Shown here piece by piece: positions 9,417 to 18,819 of a DNA stretch of 64,000 nt. The position numbers were made by a program, and so were the translations under genes. The stretch's first letter is position 1, and every line of letters starts with the position of its first letter. Below the pieces are notes generated by a model. That model was not told the origin of the DNA. It saw only the letters and a program-made list of their open reading frames with translations, and did not search any database. This DNA comes from Streptomyces sp. H27-H5 (lineage in GTDB: Bacteria > Actinomycetota > Actinomycetes > Streptomycetales > Streptomycetaceae), in contig NZ_JAPNLK010000025.1 in NCBI RefSeq assembly GCF_026627505.1, positions 1 through 64,000 on the forward strand. Direction: 5' to 3'.

Positions 9417-9522
9417 GTGCTGTTCCCTTCGTTCCCCCGCGCCCCGGCGGAGCGCGGAAGGCCGGGGCGGCCGGCTCGGGAATCCCGATCCGACCGCCCC
9501 GGCCGACTCGCAGGCAGGGCCG

Positions 9523-11580
9523 TCAGCTGCTGTAGACGCCCACCTCGTGGAGGGAGTAGCCCCACTGGGTGCCGCGGCCTTGTCCGTGGACGCGGATGTG
9601 GCGTGCCGGGACCCCGGCGAACTGGGCGGTGTCCAGGCCACCGTCACCGGCGGTGGTCGACCAGACCGTCCGCCAGTTCACCCCGTCCGTGGAGACCTCG
9701 ATGGCGTACGACCTGGCGTACGCGCGTTCCCAGTCCAGGGTGACGCGCTTGACCAGGCCGGTGGTTCCCAGATCGATGCGGAGCCACTGGTCGTCGCTCC
9801 AGTCGCTCGCCCAGCGGGTGCCGCGGTTGCCGTCCACGGCCCGGTCGGGGGCGTAGCTGACGAACGGGTTCCATTCGGAGGTGCTGGCCGAGGTGGCGGC
9901 GCCCGACGCGAGGTTGGCCCCGGCCTTGTGGCGTTCGGATCCGCCCCAGGTGCGCAGGTAGGACTCCGCTCCGCGGAACATGTCGTCGACGACTCCCTGG
10001 CCGCCGACGTTGCGGATGTCCTCGATCCAGTCGGGGACCAGGCCGTAGTGGGACGCGCCGTCGGTGTTGAGGTCCCAGGTGCGCTGCCCGGTGGTCTGCT
10101 TGTCGATGACGGAGCCGCCGTCGGTGCTGCGGAACGGGTAGCGCACCGGGTTGGGGGTGTCGGCGCCGCGCGGGCCGGGCCAGCCGCCGACGCCGTTCAT
10201 GTCGGTGCCGTAGCCGTAGCCGACGTCGTACTTGTCGCGCAGGGCGTCGGTGCGCTTGGCCTCGGCGCTGAATCCCTCGGCCCCGTTCATGTACTGGGCG
10301 GCGAAACCGCCGAGCTTGTAGAGGCGTTCGGTCCAGTCGAGGTCCATCCAGCTGTGCGAGGAGATCACGCCGGGGTAGGACTCGGACTCCAGGATGTCGA
10401 AGGCCCGTCCGGCGGCCTTGACGCTCATGTGGTCGACTTCGAGCATCATCTTGCGTTTCATCATGCCGCGCACCGCGTACTCGCCGAGGTCGGTGAGGCC
10501 GCGGGTGTTGCACTGCGGGCCGGCGGCGTAGGACGGAACGCTGACGCCCGCCGGGAGTTTCTTCTCGGCTTCGGCCGCCTGCACGAGGCCGATGGGGTTG
10601 TCGTGCTGCGGACCGGTGCACGCCTCCGTCTTCCAGAAGGTGCCGGTGGACAGGAACTGGCCCACGTTGATCGCGGTGCCGAGGGCTCCCTGGTCGAAGC
10701 GGACCCCGCAGAGGGCGTTGTCGAACTTGTGGCACAGGAACATGCTGCGCACGCCGAGTTGGTGCAGCTCGTCGAGCCCGCGGTCGATGTCCGCCTTGCT
10801 GCACTGCGAGATGTCCAGGATCTGCTTGCAGCCGAAGGGCTCGGAGGTCTCCACGCCCAGGACGACGGCCAGTTTGCCCTGCTGGATGACCTCGCGGGCC
10901 TGGGCGGAGTCGGTGACGATGCGGAACCAGCCCTTGCCCGTGCCGCCGTACATCTTGTCGATGTAGGCCTGCATGTCGTAGGTCTTCTGGGCTTCCAGCC
11001 GGATCGCGGTCATCTCGTCACAGCCGCGGTCCTTGAAGAAGTAGACCGAGCAGATGACCCCGTTGGTGACGAGGTCGTTGACGAGGATCCGCTGTCCGCC
11101 GCGCCAGGCGCGTTCGACCCAGGCGTAGTAGTTCTGCTGGTGGGTCAGCGAGTCGTGCGCGGGCCAGTCCTTGAAGGTCGGCCAGCCGTCGGGGTCGTGC
11201 TTGCCGTCGCCGCCCTTGGTGATGAAGTCGAAGATCGCGAGCGTGCCGTCGGGGTAGTGCTCGGGACAGTCCTTGAGCGCGTCCGCGATCCCGGCCTCCG
11301 AGAAGGGCTTGCCGCAGATGAGCCGACCGCCGAAGCCCTCGTTGGACATCAGGTGGTCGTGGGCGTCGACGAAGCCCCGTACGTTGCCCTGGGCGTCGGT
11401 TCCCTTGAAGGGTTCGCCGGTGACGTTGATCTGGGAGTCCGGCCCGGGCCGCGCGGTGGGGTTCCACCACCCGGTGTCGGCCGCGGCCCCCGAGGTGGGG
11501 CCGAGCGCCATGGCCAGCATGGCGAGGAGCAGTGACAGCACCGCGATCGGTTTGCGTCTGCTGTGCGGGGATCGGTTCAT
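9523..11580 (-). CDS. secreted M19-dipeptidase-like protein with C-terminal discoidin (F5/8 type C) domain
   Basis: 685 residues. Residues 1-34 form a Sec signal peptide (basic SRRK, hydrophobic LSLLLAMLAMAL, AAA). The body has a metallohydrolase look: VDAHDHLM at 71-77, EVDHMSVKAAG and HSWMD further on, resembling the HxH and downstream metal ligands of the membrane-dipeptidase (M19) and amidohydrolase fold (family knowledge). The final ~140 residues form a galactose-binding-like F5/8 C domain (DRAVDGNRGTRWASDWS, RIDLGTTGLVKRVTLDWE, ending LHEVGVYSS), which usually binds glycans at a surface. I chose ATG 11580; an in-frame GTG at 11589 would add three residues and neither has a strong ribosome site. 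The catalytic assignment is tentative. Confidence 0.6.
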   Translation of the reverse strand: MNRSPHSRRKPIAVLSLLLAMLAMALGPTSGAAADTGWWNPTARPGPDSQINVTGEPFKGTDAQGNVRGFVDAHDHLMSNEGFGGRLICGKPFSEAGIADALKDCPEHYPDGTLAIFDFITKGGDGKHDPDGWPTFKDWPAHDSLTHQQNYYAWVERAWRGGQRILVNDLVTNGVICSVYFFKDRGCDEMTAIRLEAQKTYDMQAYIDKMYGGTGKGWFRIVTDSAQAREVIQQGKLAVVLGVETSEPFGCKQILDISQCSKADIDRGLDELHQLGVRSMFLCHKFDNALCGVRFDQGALGTAINVGQFLSTGTFWKTEACTGPQHDNPIGLVQAAEAEKKLPAGVSVPSYAAGPQCNTRGLTDLGEYAVRGMMKRKMMLEVDHMSVKAAGRAFDILESESYPGVISSHSWMDLDWTERLYKLGGFAAQYMNGAEGFSAEAKRTDALRDKYDVGYGYGTDMNGVGGWPGPRGADTPNPVRYPFRSTDGGSVIDKQTTGQRTWDLNTDGASHYGLVPDWIEDIRNVGGQGVVDDMFRGAESYLRTWGGSERHKAGANLASGAATSASTSEWNPFVSYAPDRAVDGNRGTRWASDWSDDQWLRIDLGTTGLVKRVTLDWERAYARSYAIEVSTDGVNWRTVWSTTAGDGGLDTAQFAGVPARHIRVHGQGRGTQWGYSLHEVGVYSS

Positions 11581-11860
11581 GGCCACCACTCACGTCCACG
11601 GTCGTCGGCGGGGGGCGCGGTCCAGGCACACGGCCGGCCGGGGCGTGAACCGCACGATCCCCGACCAGCCGCTTGTCATGTCCCGCGCAAACAATGTGTC
11701 GAGAATCCCGACTCCGACCACCGGAGTCAAGGGTCCGGGTCAGTTGACCTGATGGGCCGTCGGATCGATCGTACCCACGGTAACCTCGACGGAATCACGC
11801 TCCGTTCGCCCACGTTCCCCGCCCCGCCCTAGCCGCGCCTCCCGCCCGCGCGAGCGGCGA

Positions 11861-13384
11861 CTAGAAGAAGCCGAGCCGCTTCGGGGAGTAGCTGACCAGC
11901 ATGTTCTTCGTCTGCTGGTAGTGCTCCAGCATCATCTTGTGGGTTTCGCGGCCGATGCCGGACTGCTTGTAGCCGCCGAAGGCCGCGTGGGCGGGGTAGG
12001 CGTGGTAGCAGTTCGTCCAGACCCGGCCCGCCTGGATGGCACGGCCCGCGCGGTAGGCCGTGTTGATGTCCCGGGTCCAGACACCGGCGCCGAGGCCGTA
12101 CGCCGTGTCGTTGGCGATGCGGACGGCGTCGTCGAAGTCGTCGAACGAGGTCACCGACACCACGGGGCCGAAGATCTCCTCCTGGAAGATCCGCATCCGG
12201 TTGTCCCCCTCGAAGATCGTCGGCTGTACGTAGAAGCCGCCCGCGAGGTCGCCGCCGTGCTCGATGCGCTGCCCGCCCGTGAGGACCTTGGCGCCCTCCT
12301 TCACCCCGATCTCCACGTACGACAGGACCTTCTTCAGCTGCTCCTCCGAGGCCTGGGCACCGATCATCGTGTCCGTGTCCAGCGGGTGCCCCGGCACGAT
12401 CAGTTCGGTGCGGGCGACGGCCGCGTCGAGGAAGTCGCCGTACCGACCGCGCTCGATCAGGGCGCGCGAGGGGCTCGTGCACACCTCGCCCTGGTTGAGG
12501 GCGAACATGGTGAAGCCCTCCAGCGCCTTGTCCCGCAGGTCGTCGTCGGTCGACCAGATGTCGTCGAAGAAGAGGTTGGGGCTCTTGCCGCCGAGTTCGA
12601 GAGTGACGGGCTTGAGGTGCTCCGCCGCGTACTGCATGATCAGCCGCCCGGTGGAGGTCTCCCCGGTGAAGGCGATCTTCGCCACGCGCGGGCTGGAGGC
12701 CAGCGGCTTGCCGGCCTCCTCGCCGAAGCCGTTGACGATGTTGACCACGCCCGGCGGGAGCAGGTCCTCGACCAGGCCGAGCCAGTAATGCACCGAGGCC
12801 GGGGTCTGCTCGGCCGGCTTGAGCACCACCGTGTTCCCGGCGGCCAGCGCCGGCGCCAGCTTCCACACCGCCATCAGGATCGGGAAGTTCCACGGGATGA
12901 TCTGGCCGACCACGCCCAGCGGCTCGTGGAAGTGGTAGGCGACCGTGTCGTCGTCGATCTGGCTGAGCGCACCCTCCTGGGCCCGCAGCGCGCCCGCGAA
13001 GTAGCGGAACTGGTCGATCGCCAGCGGCAGGTCCGCCGCGAGGGTCTCCCGTATCGGCTTGCCGTTCTCCCAGGTCTCCGCGACCGCGAGGGCCTGGAGG
13101 TTCTCCTCCATCCGGTCCGCGATGCGCAGCAGGATGCCGGCCCGCTCCGTGACCGAGGCACGTCCCCAGGCGGGCGCGGCGGCGTGCGCGGCGTCCAGGG
13201 CCAGCTCGACGTCCTCGGCGGTGCCCCGGGCGATCTCCGTGAAGTGCGCGCCGGTCACCGGGGAGGGGTTGTCGAAGTACCGGCCCCGGACGGGAGCGGT
13301 GTACGCGCCACCGATGTAGTGGTCGTAGCGGGACGCGTACGACATCAGCGCGCCTTCGGTACCGGGCGCAGCGAAACGGGCCAT
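11861..13384 (-). CDS. aldehyde dehydrogenase, ExaC/AldB-like
   Basis: 507-residue NAD(P)-dependent aldehyde dehydrogenase, the family's usual length. The cofactor fold contains [21 protein letters not shown] and FTGETSTGR; the general base is Glu263 (LELGGKSPN) and the catalytic nucleophile Cys302 ([11 protein letters not shown]). The C-terminus [24 protein letters not shown] is typical of ExaC/acetaldehyde dehydrogenase II. The ATG at 13384 has GGGGAGG in front. It oxidises aldehydes, probably acetaldehyde or another short aldehyde, to acids in the cytoplasm. The GAF regulator at 7418 is of the kind that controls such enzymes, though here they are not adjacent. 280 bp separate it from the secreted M19-like gene upstream of 11580; I see no gene there. 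Confidence 0.9.
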   Translation of the reverse strand: MARFAAPGTEGALMSYASRYDHYIGGAYTAPVRGRYFDNPSPVTGAHFTEIARGTAEDVELALDAAHAAAPAWGRASVTERAGILLRIADRMEENLQALAVAETWENGKPIRETLAADLPLAIDQFRYFAGALRAQEGALSQIDDDTVAYHFHEPLGVVGQIIPWNFPILMAVWKLAPALAAGNTVVLKPAEQTPASVHYWLGLVEDLLPPGVVNIVNGFGEEAGKPLASSPRVAKIAFTGETSTGRLIMQYAAEHLKPVTLELGGKSPNLFFDDIWSTDDDLRDKALEGFTMFALNQGEVCTSPSRALIERGRYGDFLDAAVARTELIVPGHPLDTDTMIGAQASEEQLKKVLSYVEIGVKEGAKVLTGGQRIEHGGDLAGGFYVQPTIFEGDNRMRIFQEEIFGPVVSVTSFDDFDDAVRIANDTAYGLGAGVWTRDINTAYRAGRAIQAGRVWTNCYHAYPAHAAFGGYKQSGIGRETHKMMLEHYQQTKNMLVSYSPKRLGFF

Positions 13385-13557
13385 GGAAACCTCCCCTTGC
13401 CGAGCGCCGGCCGCCGTCGGCCGGCACGGGGAAGGAGGCTAGGAGCGACCAGGTTGCGGACACGTTGCACGAGGTGGCCGCCACCAGGTGTGACGGAAGT
13501 CTGACGGACGCCCCTCTCCCCTTGGCGTCGGGGCGCCGGCGGTGGTCGAATCGACGG

Positions 13558-14415
13558 GTGAGCACGGAGCGGGAGTCAGCGGGGCGGCCGGAGCCGTCGG
13601 AACGGCGTGATCCGTCGGAGCGGCCGGAACCGTCCGAACGGCGTGATCAGTCCAGGCGGCATGATCCGACGGGTCCCGGTCCCGACCTGCGTGATCCGTC
13701 GGATCCCGACCTGGTCGGCGCCCCGGTCGGGCGGCGTCTGGTCCTGGGCATGCTCGGGCTCGGCGCGGCCGGGCTGGTGGCCGCGCCCCAGCTGCAACGG
13801 GGCTTCGAAAGGGCGCTCGGCGCCGCCGCCGGCAAGGATCCGACCGGCCTGACCGGGCTCCTGCCCAACGGCGGCGGGTTCCGCTACTACTCGGTGGCCG
13901 CCTCCGTCCCCGAGCGCTCCCCCGCGGACTACCGGCTGCGGGTGGACGGGCTCGTCGAGCGTCCGGGAACGTACGACCTCGACGCGCTGCGGCGGCTGCC
14001 GCAGACCCGGGTCGTCCGGGACGTCCAGTGCGTCACCGGCTGGCGCGTGCCCGCCACGCCCTTCGAGGGCGTGCCGGTCTTCCGGCTGCTGGACGCCGCC
14101 GGGGTGCGGCCCGAGGGGCGGGCCATCCGGTTCAGCTGTTTCGACGGCACGTACACCGAGAGCCTGACCCTTTCCCAGGCCCGCCGGGCCGACGTGATGG
14201 TGGCCCTGCGAATGCGGGACGAGCCGCTGAGTCACGCCCACGGTGGGCCCGCGCGCCTGTACGTGGCCCCGATGTATTTCTACAAGTCGGCGAAATGGCT
14301 CTCCGGCATCACCGTCACGCGTGACGTGGAGCCCGGTTACTGGGAGCGGCTCGGCTACGACGTCGACGCCTGGGTCGGCACGTCGAACGGACGCGATGAT
14401 GCCCCCACCGTCTGA
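13558..14415 (+). CDS. membrane-anchored molybdopterin-dependent oxidoreductase (sulfite oxidase fold)
   Basis: 285 residues from GTG 13558. Residues about 5-50 are a charged degenerate repeat built on RPEPSERRDPSE. A twin-Arg plus hydrophobic segment follows (GRRLVLGMLGLGAAGLVAA, about 58-76), which could be a Tat-type anchor. The catalytic domain has the Mo-ligating Cys158 in VVRDVQCVTGWRVP, plus the substrate-pocket stretch SCFDGTYTESLTL and GPARLYVAPMYFYKSAKWLSGI, as in the sulfite oxidase/YedY fold (family knowledge). The next gene overlaps by 20 bp and encodes a cytochrome-b-like membrane protein, so the two probably form one oxidoreductase complex at the membrane, analogous to MsrPQ. 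Substrate unknown. No strong ribosome site precedes the GTG. Confidence 0.75.
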   Translation: MSTERESAGRPEPSERRDPSERPEPSERRDQSRRHDPTGPGPDLRDPSDPDLVGAPVGRRLVLGMLGLGAAGLVAAPQLQRGFERALGAAAGKDPTGLTGLLPNGGGFRYYSVAASVPERSPADYRLRVDGLVERPGTYDLDALRRLPQTRVVRDVQCVTGWRVPATPFEGVPVFRLLDAAGVRPEGRAIRFSCFDGTYTESLTLSQARRADVMVALRMRDEPLSHAHGGPARLYVAPMYFYKSAKWLSGITVTRDVEPGYWERLGYDVDAWVGTSNGRDDAPTV

Positions 14416-15049
14416 GATGCGGCCCGCGCAGTCGCGGCCGGAGCCCCGGCAGGGCGCTCGCGTACGGCGCTTCGGTCGTCCCCAACGCCTGGTGCACCGG
14501 GCCACGGCCACGCTGATGGGGATCTGCGTGGTGTCGGCGGGCTGCCTCTACCTGCCGCCCCTCGCCGAGCTCGTCGGGCGACGCCACCTCGTCGTGACCG
14601 TCCACGTGTGGTCCGGTCTGCTGCTCGTCGTCCCGTTCCTGCTCGGCCTGGCCTCCCGGGCCTTCCGCGGCGATCTGCGCCGGCTCAACCGATTCGGGCC
14701 GCACGACAGGGTGTGGTTGCGCACCGTGCTGCGCAGGGACCGGCACGGGCCCCGGCCGGCCGGGAAGTTCAACGCCGGCCAGAAGGTGTACGCGGGCTGG
14801 CTGGGCGGCGCGGTGACGGTGATGCTCGGCACCGGGCTGCTGATGTGGGCCACCGGCCTGGCCCCGCTCGTCTGGCGGACCGGGGCCACTTTCGTGCACG
14901 ACTGGCTCGCCCTGGCCCTCGGCGTCGTCCTCGCCGGGCACATCGGCAAGGCCCTGGGTGATCCGGAGGCCCGGCGCGGCCTGCGCACGGGCTCGGTGGA
15001 TCGGGCCTGGGCCGCACGCGAGCACCCGTTGTGGGGGCAGGACGACTGA
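14396..15049 (+). CDS. cytochrome b-type membrane subunit paired with the Mo oxidoreductase
   Basis: 217 residues with four predicted membrane helices (about 40-60, 65-88, 136-156, 164-184). Histidines in or next to the helices (RLVHRATATLMG, VTVHVWSGLLLV, FVHDWLALALGV, GHIGKAL) fit bis-haem b binding as in the cytochrome b561/FdhI family. ATG 14396 overlaps the upstream oxidoreductase stop by 20 bp; ATG 14399 or 14417 are alternatives. Inferred to pass electrons between the quinone pool and the Mo subunit. Confidence 0.7.
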   Translation: MMPPPSEMRPAQSRPEPRQGARVRRFGRPQRLVHRATATLMGICVVSAGCLYLPPLAELVGRRHLVVTVHVWSGLLLVVPFLLGLASRAFRGDLRRLNRFGPHDRVWLRTVLRRDRHGPRPAGKFNAGQKVYAGWLGGAVTVMLGTGLLMWATGLAPLVWRTGATFVHDWLALALGVVLAGHIGKALGDPEARRGLRTGSVDRAWAAREHPLWGQDD

Positions 15050-15103
15050 CGGGCGGCGCGATCGGCGCCACCCGTCAGTCGCCCGGCCTCAGACCCCCGG
15101 GCG

Positions 15104-16672
15104 TCAGTCCCCGTCGCGGACCGCCACGATGCCGTTGAACACGCCGACGTACGCGGTGCCGTCGGGGCCGAGGGTGATCGGCGCCCAGTTGTTGTCGTAC
15201 AGCGCGCCGGTGCCGGTCAGCTGTCGCCAGCGCCGCTCACCGGTGCGGAAGTCCACCGCGGTGAGGTACCAGGCGTCGATGCCCCAGGCGTTGGGCTCCT
15301 TCTCGTAGAAGTAGAGCAGCCCGTTCGCGGTGGAGAGCTTCGGGACGACGGAGGGCGAGCGGATCGCGCTCTGCCACACCGTGTCGCAGCCGCTGCCGTC
15401 GGCGCGCACGTCGATGCGGCTGACACCGCCGACGACGGACTTGCCGAGCAGCAGGGTGGTGGGGTTCTCGTAGCCGTAGTTGTTCTCGACGACGATGCTG
15501 TTGCCCCAGGTGATCAGGGAGTTGTCGGTGGTCGAGGCTCCCGATCCGAACACCGGGACCTTGCAGACGAGCCGCCGGTCGGCGGGGACGTCCACGCCCC
15601 GCTTGTACACGAGCACGTTCATCCGGTCGTCGGAGTTGTCGGTGATGGCGACGTAGCCGTTTCCGAAGAGGTCCGGGGTGGTGCCCGAACCCTGGTTCAC
15701 GGAGCCCGGCTTGGTGCCCGTGCCCCGGTCGTAGGTCTGGCGCCACTGCACGCGCGGGGTGCCGTCGGCGGTGGTGGCGAAGCTGTACAGGGCGTGGTCG
15801 GTGACGATGGAGACCCCGTCCTCGGCGACGGAGAAGGAGTTCTGGATCTCCTCGCCTTCGAGCCGGACGGAGCGGATCACGGAGGTCGCCGGGTCCACGG
15901 TGCCGACGCGGCCCTGGCGGGTGACCCACCAGATGCGGCCGCTCCAGTCGGGCATGACGGAGGTGACGGGGTCACAGGTGCCGCTGGGCCACAGGTTGGT
16001 CCAGCTGACGCAGTCGTGCGGGACCTGGCCGGTGAGGTCCCAGTCGTTGTCGACCGTGAACTTCCAGGTGCCGTCCGGGTTCTGCGAGTGGGCGAAGCGC
16101 AGGATGTGCTGGCGGGAGTCGGCCAGCACCACCCGGTCCTGGTTGTCCAGGTAGAAGTAGGCGCCGCCCGAGGTGTCCCTGAAGATCTTCGCGAAGTCGA
16201 GCGAGGTGATCGCCTCGACCGTCGAAGAGCGCTGCGGGAGTGAGTGTTCCGCGAGCGTGGCGAGCGTGCGGGGGTCGAGGAGCTTGACCTTGAACCCGGA
16301 GAAGGTCCCGCAGACGGTGACGATCCTGCCGGCCGAGTCGAAGGTGGCGGTGGCGCATTCGCCGCCGAGGGCGGCGATCTTCTCGCTGGTGACCTGCGGG
16401 TTTCTGCCCAGCGGCCCGGACCAGGGCGAGGTGGCGCTGCCCGCGGCGTCGGAGTGCATGCCGCTGCGGCCGTTGGGCGCGAGGTAGGGGTGCTGCGGCG
16501 GGGCGTCGCCCGGCAGCGGGACGGCGGCGGCGGGGGCGCCGTCGTAGTGGCTGATCAGGCGGTGGCCGGGGGCCTTGGGTATCTCCTCGGCCTGGGCCGG
16601 TGAGATGCCGTACATCGCCACGAACGCGGCGAGAGCCGGTACCACCGCGCAGTTCAGCGCTCTTCGGAACAT
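15104..16672 (-). CDS. secreted beta-propeller-like protein
   Basis: 522 residues. Residues 1-28 form a signal peptide cleaved after SPAQA. The mature part consists of repeated beta-rich units (for example GRIVTVCGTFSGFKVKLLDP, GRIWWVTRQGRVGTVDP, GLLYFYEKEPNAWGIDAWYLTAVD, GTAYVGVFNGIVAVRDGD) reminiscent of PQQ/WD40-type propellers, without obvious catalytic residues. ATG 16672 has GGAGGAAG seven bases upstream, much better than the in-frame ATG 12 codons earlier. Extracellular role unknown; binding or scaffold functions are possible. It stands alone on its strand. Confidence 0.65.
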   Translation of the reverse strand: MFRRALNCAVVPALAAFVAMYGISPAQAEEIPKAPGHRLISHYDGAPAAAVPLPGDAPPQHPYLAPNGRSGMHSDAAGSATSPWSGPLGRNPQVTSEKIAALGGECATATFDSAGRIVTVCGTFSGFKVKLLDPRTLATLAEHSLPQRSSTVEAITSLDFAKIFRDTSGGAYFYLDNQDRVVLADSRQHILRFAHSQNPDGTWKFTVDNDWDLTGQVPHDCVSWTNLWPSGTCDPVTSVMPDWSGRIWWVTRQGRVGTVDPATSVIRSVRLEGEEIQNSFSVAEDGVSIVTDHALYSFATTADGTPRVQWRQTYDRGTGTKPGSVNQGSGTTPDLFGNGYVAITDNSDDRMNVLVYKRGVDVPADRRLVCKVPVFGSGASTTDNSLITWGNSIVVENNYGYENPTTLLLGKSVVGGVSRIDVRADGSGCDTVWQSAIRSPSVVPKLSTANGLLYFYEKEPNAWGIDAWYLTAVDFRTGERRWRQLTGTGALYDNNWAPITLGPDGTAYVGVFNGIVAVRDGD

Positions 16673-16845
16673 CCGGACTTCCTCCATGGTCTTCAGTTTT
16701 GTTGACACTGCGTCTCACATCGCGCCGCCGCCAGACGCTAGATCGCACGGTCCGAGGAGTCCATGGAAGAGCCGGATGATTCACGAAGGCGCAACAGTCG
16801 ATCAAGCAAGGCGAGACTCGACGGCCTGATCGAGAAGGAGACGAG

Positions 16846-17040
16846 CTAGGGGTTGAAGCCGGACACGACGTTCGCGGTGGCCGCGAGTCCGTCGTGGATG
16901 GTCATGGCGATGCTGCTGCCCGCGAGTTGGAAGCCGAGCAGGGCGCAGACGAGTGCGTGGGAGAACTTGAGTCCGCCGCCGCGCAGGAAGATCCACGCGA
17001 GGACGAGGAGCAGGACGATCACGGAGAGGGAAATCACCAT
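16846..17040 (-). CDS. 64-residue membrane microprotein
   Basis: A short protein with one strong transmembrane helix at the N-terminus (ISLSVIVLLLVLAWIFL) and a second amphipathic or hydrophobic segment (SHALVCALLGFQLAGSSIA), ending NVVSGFNP. A consensus AAGGAGG lies six bases before ATG 17040, so it is likely translated. I recall similar 60-65 residue proteins in Streptomyces, sometimes beside conjugative or integrative elements, but nothing around this copy indicates such an element. Function unknown. The 173 bp before the propeller gene hold no other candidate. Confidence 0.6.
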   Translation of the reverse strand: MVISLSVIVLLLVLAWIFLRGGGLKFSHALVCALLGFQLAGSSIAMTIHDGLAATANVVSGFNP

Positions 17041-17138
17041 CGGAACCTCCTTGGGCGCAGCCATGGTGGCGCAGCGAGGGGGCCCTTCGGGCGAAAGACG
17101 TGTACGCCGTACGGGTGTTGACCGTCCGTGACGGTCAA

Positions 17139-17798
17139 TCAGTTCTTGACGATCTCGTTCCAGTGGGTCGTACGGTCGCACCAGCGGCCGAGCAGGATCG
17201 GGTCGTGGCCCACCGCGAGCAGCGCCGCGCCGGTCTCCGCCCGGTACTCCTCGACCACCGCGACCAGCGCGGCTGTCGTCGAGGCGTCGAGCATGGCGGT
17301 CATCTCGTCGCAGACCAGCAGGCTCGGCCGCAGCACCAGGGCGCGTGCCAGACAGGCGCGTTGCAGTTGTCCGTCACTCACCTCGTGGGGACGGCGCGTG
17401 AGCAGATCGGCGCCGAGTCCGACACGCTGCGTCAACTCCGGTACGACGGAGGCCGCTTCCGCGCGTCGTCCCGTGGCCCGGAGGGGTTCCGCGACGAGGT
17501 CGCGCAGCGTGAGGCGGGGGTCGGCGGACAGGCGGGGTTGCTGGAAGACGACGCCGACCCGGACGCGCTGGGCGCGCGGGGCCCGGTGCCGGAATCCGGT
17601 CACGGTGCGGCCCGCGAGCACCACGGTGCCGCGCTCGGGCCGGTGCAGCAGGGCGGCGACCCTGGCGAGGGTGGATTTGCCGCAGCCGCTGGGGCCGAGC
17701 AGTCCGAGGGCCTCGCCGGCCTCCAGGGCGAGGTGGGCGTCCCGGACGACGGGGGCGCCCCGGTCGTATCCGGCGGTGATGCCGCGGAGCTCAAGCAT
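17139..17798 (-). CDS. nikE: nickel/peptide-type ABC transporter ATPase, NikE-like
   Basis: 219-residue ABC ATPase, last gene of a five-gene operon. Walker A GPSGCGKST (about 36-44), Q-loop VVFQQPRL, Walker B LLVCDEMTAMLD and the H-loop His in LLAVGHDP are present. The signature motif is VSDGQ instead of LSGGQ. ATG 17798 overlaps the end of the upstream ATPase gene by 8 bp. It should power import with its partner ATPase. The substrate assignment to nickel rests on the operon's Nur box, not on this protein. Confidence 0.75.
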   Translation of the reverse strand: MLELRGITAGYDRGAPVVRDAHLALEAGEALGLLGPSGCGKSTLARVAALLHRPERGTVVLAGRTVTGFRHRAPRAQRVRVGVVFQQPRLSADPRLTLRDLVAEPLRATGRRAEAASVVPELTQRVGLGADLLTRRPHEVSDGQLQRACLARALVLRPSLLVCDEMTAMLDASTTAALVAVVEEYRAETGAALLAVGHDPILLGRWCDRTTHWNEIVKN

Positions 17799-18819
17799 GG
17801 TGGCAGGCCACTCCTTCGACGAGCGGGGGGCGTCGTGTCCGGCAGGTCTTGTCGGCCTGCGCGCAGCGGTCGGCGAAGGCGCAGCCGGGCGGCAGTGCGC
17901 CGAGTTCGGGCGGGGCGCCGGGGATGGGGGCGAAGGCCCGCTCGGGGAGGGCGTCGAGGAGCCCGCGGGCGTAGGGGTGTCGGGGGCCGACCGGGCCGAA
18001 GAAGACGGCCGCGGGGGCGGTTTCCACGATGCGCCCGGCGTACATGACGGCGACGGTGTCGGCGATCCGTTCGGCGGCGGCCAGGTCGTGGGTGATCATC
18101 AGCAGGGCCCGGCCGGCCTCACGGGTGTGGGCCCGCAGCTCGTCCACGGTGCGGTGGACGAGGTCCCGGTCGAGACCGGTGGTCGGCTCGTCGGCGAGCA
18201 GCAGCGGGGCGTCCCCGACGAGGGCCAGGGCGGTGGCGGCGCGTTGGGCGAGGCCGCCGGAGAGTTCGTGCGGGTGGTGGTCGAGGTGGGAGGCGGGGAA
18301 GGCCGCGCGGGTCGCCGCGGCTTCCGCGGCGGCGCGCAGTCGTGCCCGTCGTGCCCGCCGGCCGGTGCCCGGTGTCCGCGCCCCGGAGGGCCCTGAAGGC
18401 TCGGAAGGTCCGGCGAGTTCGCGAACCGTCTCCTCCAGGTGGGACCGGATGGTGCGGACCGGGGTGAGGTGGGCCGCGGGGCTCTGCGGGACGAGTCCGA
18501 CGCGGCGGCCGCGGACGGTCCGGGCCAGGGTGGCCTCGTCGGCGGCGAGGAGGTCGAGTCCGTCCGCGAGGCGGGCCGACCCGGCGGTCTCGGCGGTGCC
18601 GGGGAGCAGGCCGAGGAGGGCGGAGGCGAGGACGGACTTGCCGCACCCGCTCTCGCCGACGAGGGCGAGGCACTCGCCGGCGGCCAGGGTGAAGCCGGCG
18701 TCGGTGACGGCCTCGACGTGGCGCTCCCCGGGCATGCGGAAGCGGACGGACATCCGTTCCACGCGGAGGACCGGTTCCGCGGAGGCAGGGGCGGGGGCTG
18801 GGGGTTGCTCCACGGTCAC
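17791..18819 (-). CDS. nikD: nickel/peptide-type ABC transporter ATPase, NikD-like
   Basis: 342 residues. Walker A GESGCGKS, Walker B LLLADEPTTGLD and the H-loop LLMITHDLAAAERIAD are intact; the signature is LSGGL, lacking the usual Gln. The C-terminal oligopeptide-transporter extension with its Cys cluster (GCAFADRCAQADKTCRTRRPPL) is typical of the Dpp/Opp/Nik subfamily. GTG 18819 overlaps the permease stop in the four-base arrangement GTGA. A Ser/Gly/Pro/Arg-rich insertion (PSEPSGPSGARTPGTGRR, about 157-174) interrupts the helical domain. Confidence 0.75.
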   Translation of the reverse strand: MTVEQPPAPAPASAEPVLRVERMSVRFRMPGERHVEAVTDAGFTLAAGECLALVGESGCGKSVLASALLGLLPGTAETAGSARLADGLDLLAADEATLARTVRGRRVGLVPQSPAAHLTPVRTIRSHLEETVRELAGPSEPSGPSGARTPGTGRRARRARLRAAAEAAATRAAFPASHLDHHPHELSGGLAQRAATALALVGDAPLLLADEPTTGLDRDLVHRTVDELRAHTREAGRALLMITHDLAAAERIADTVAVMYAGRIVETAPAAVFFGPVGPRHPYARGLLDALPERAFAPIPGAPPELGALPPGCAFADRCAQADKTCRTRRPPLVEGVACHHA

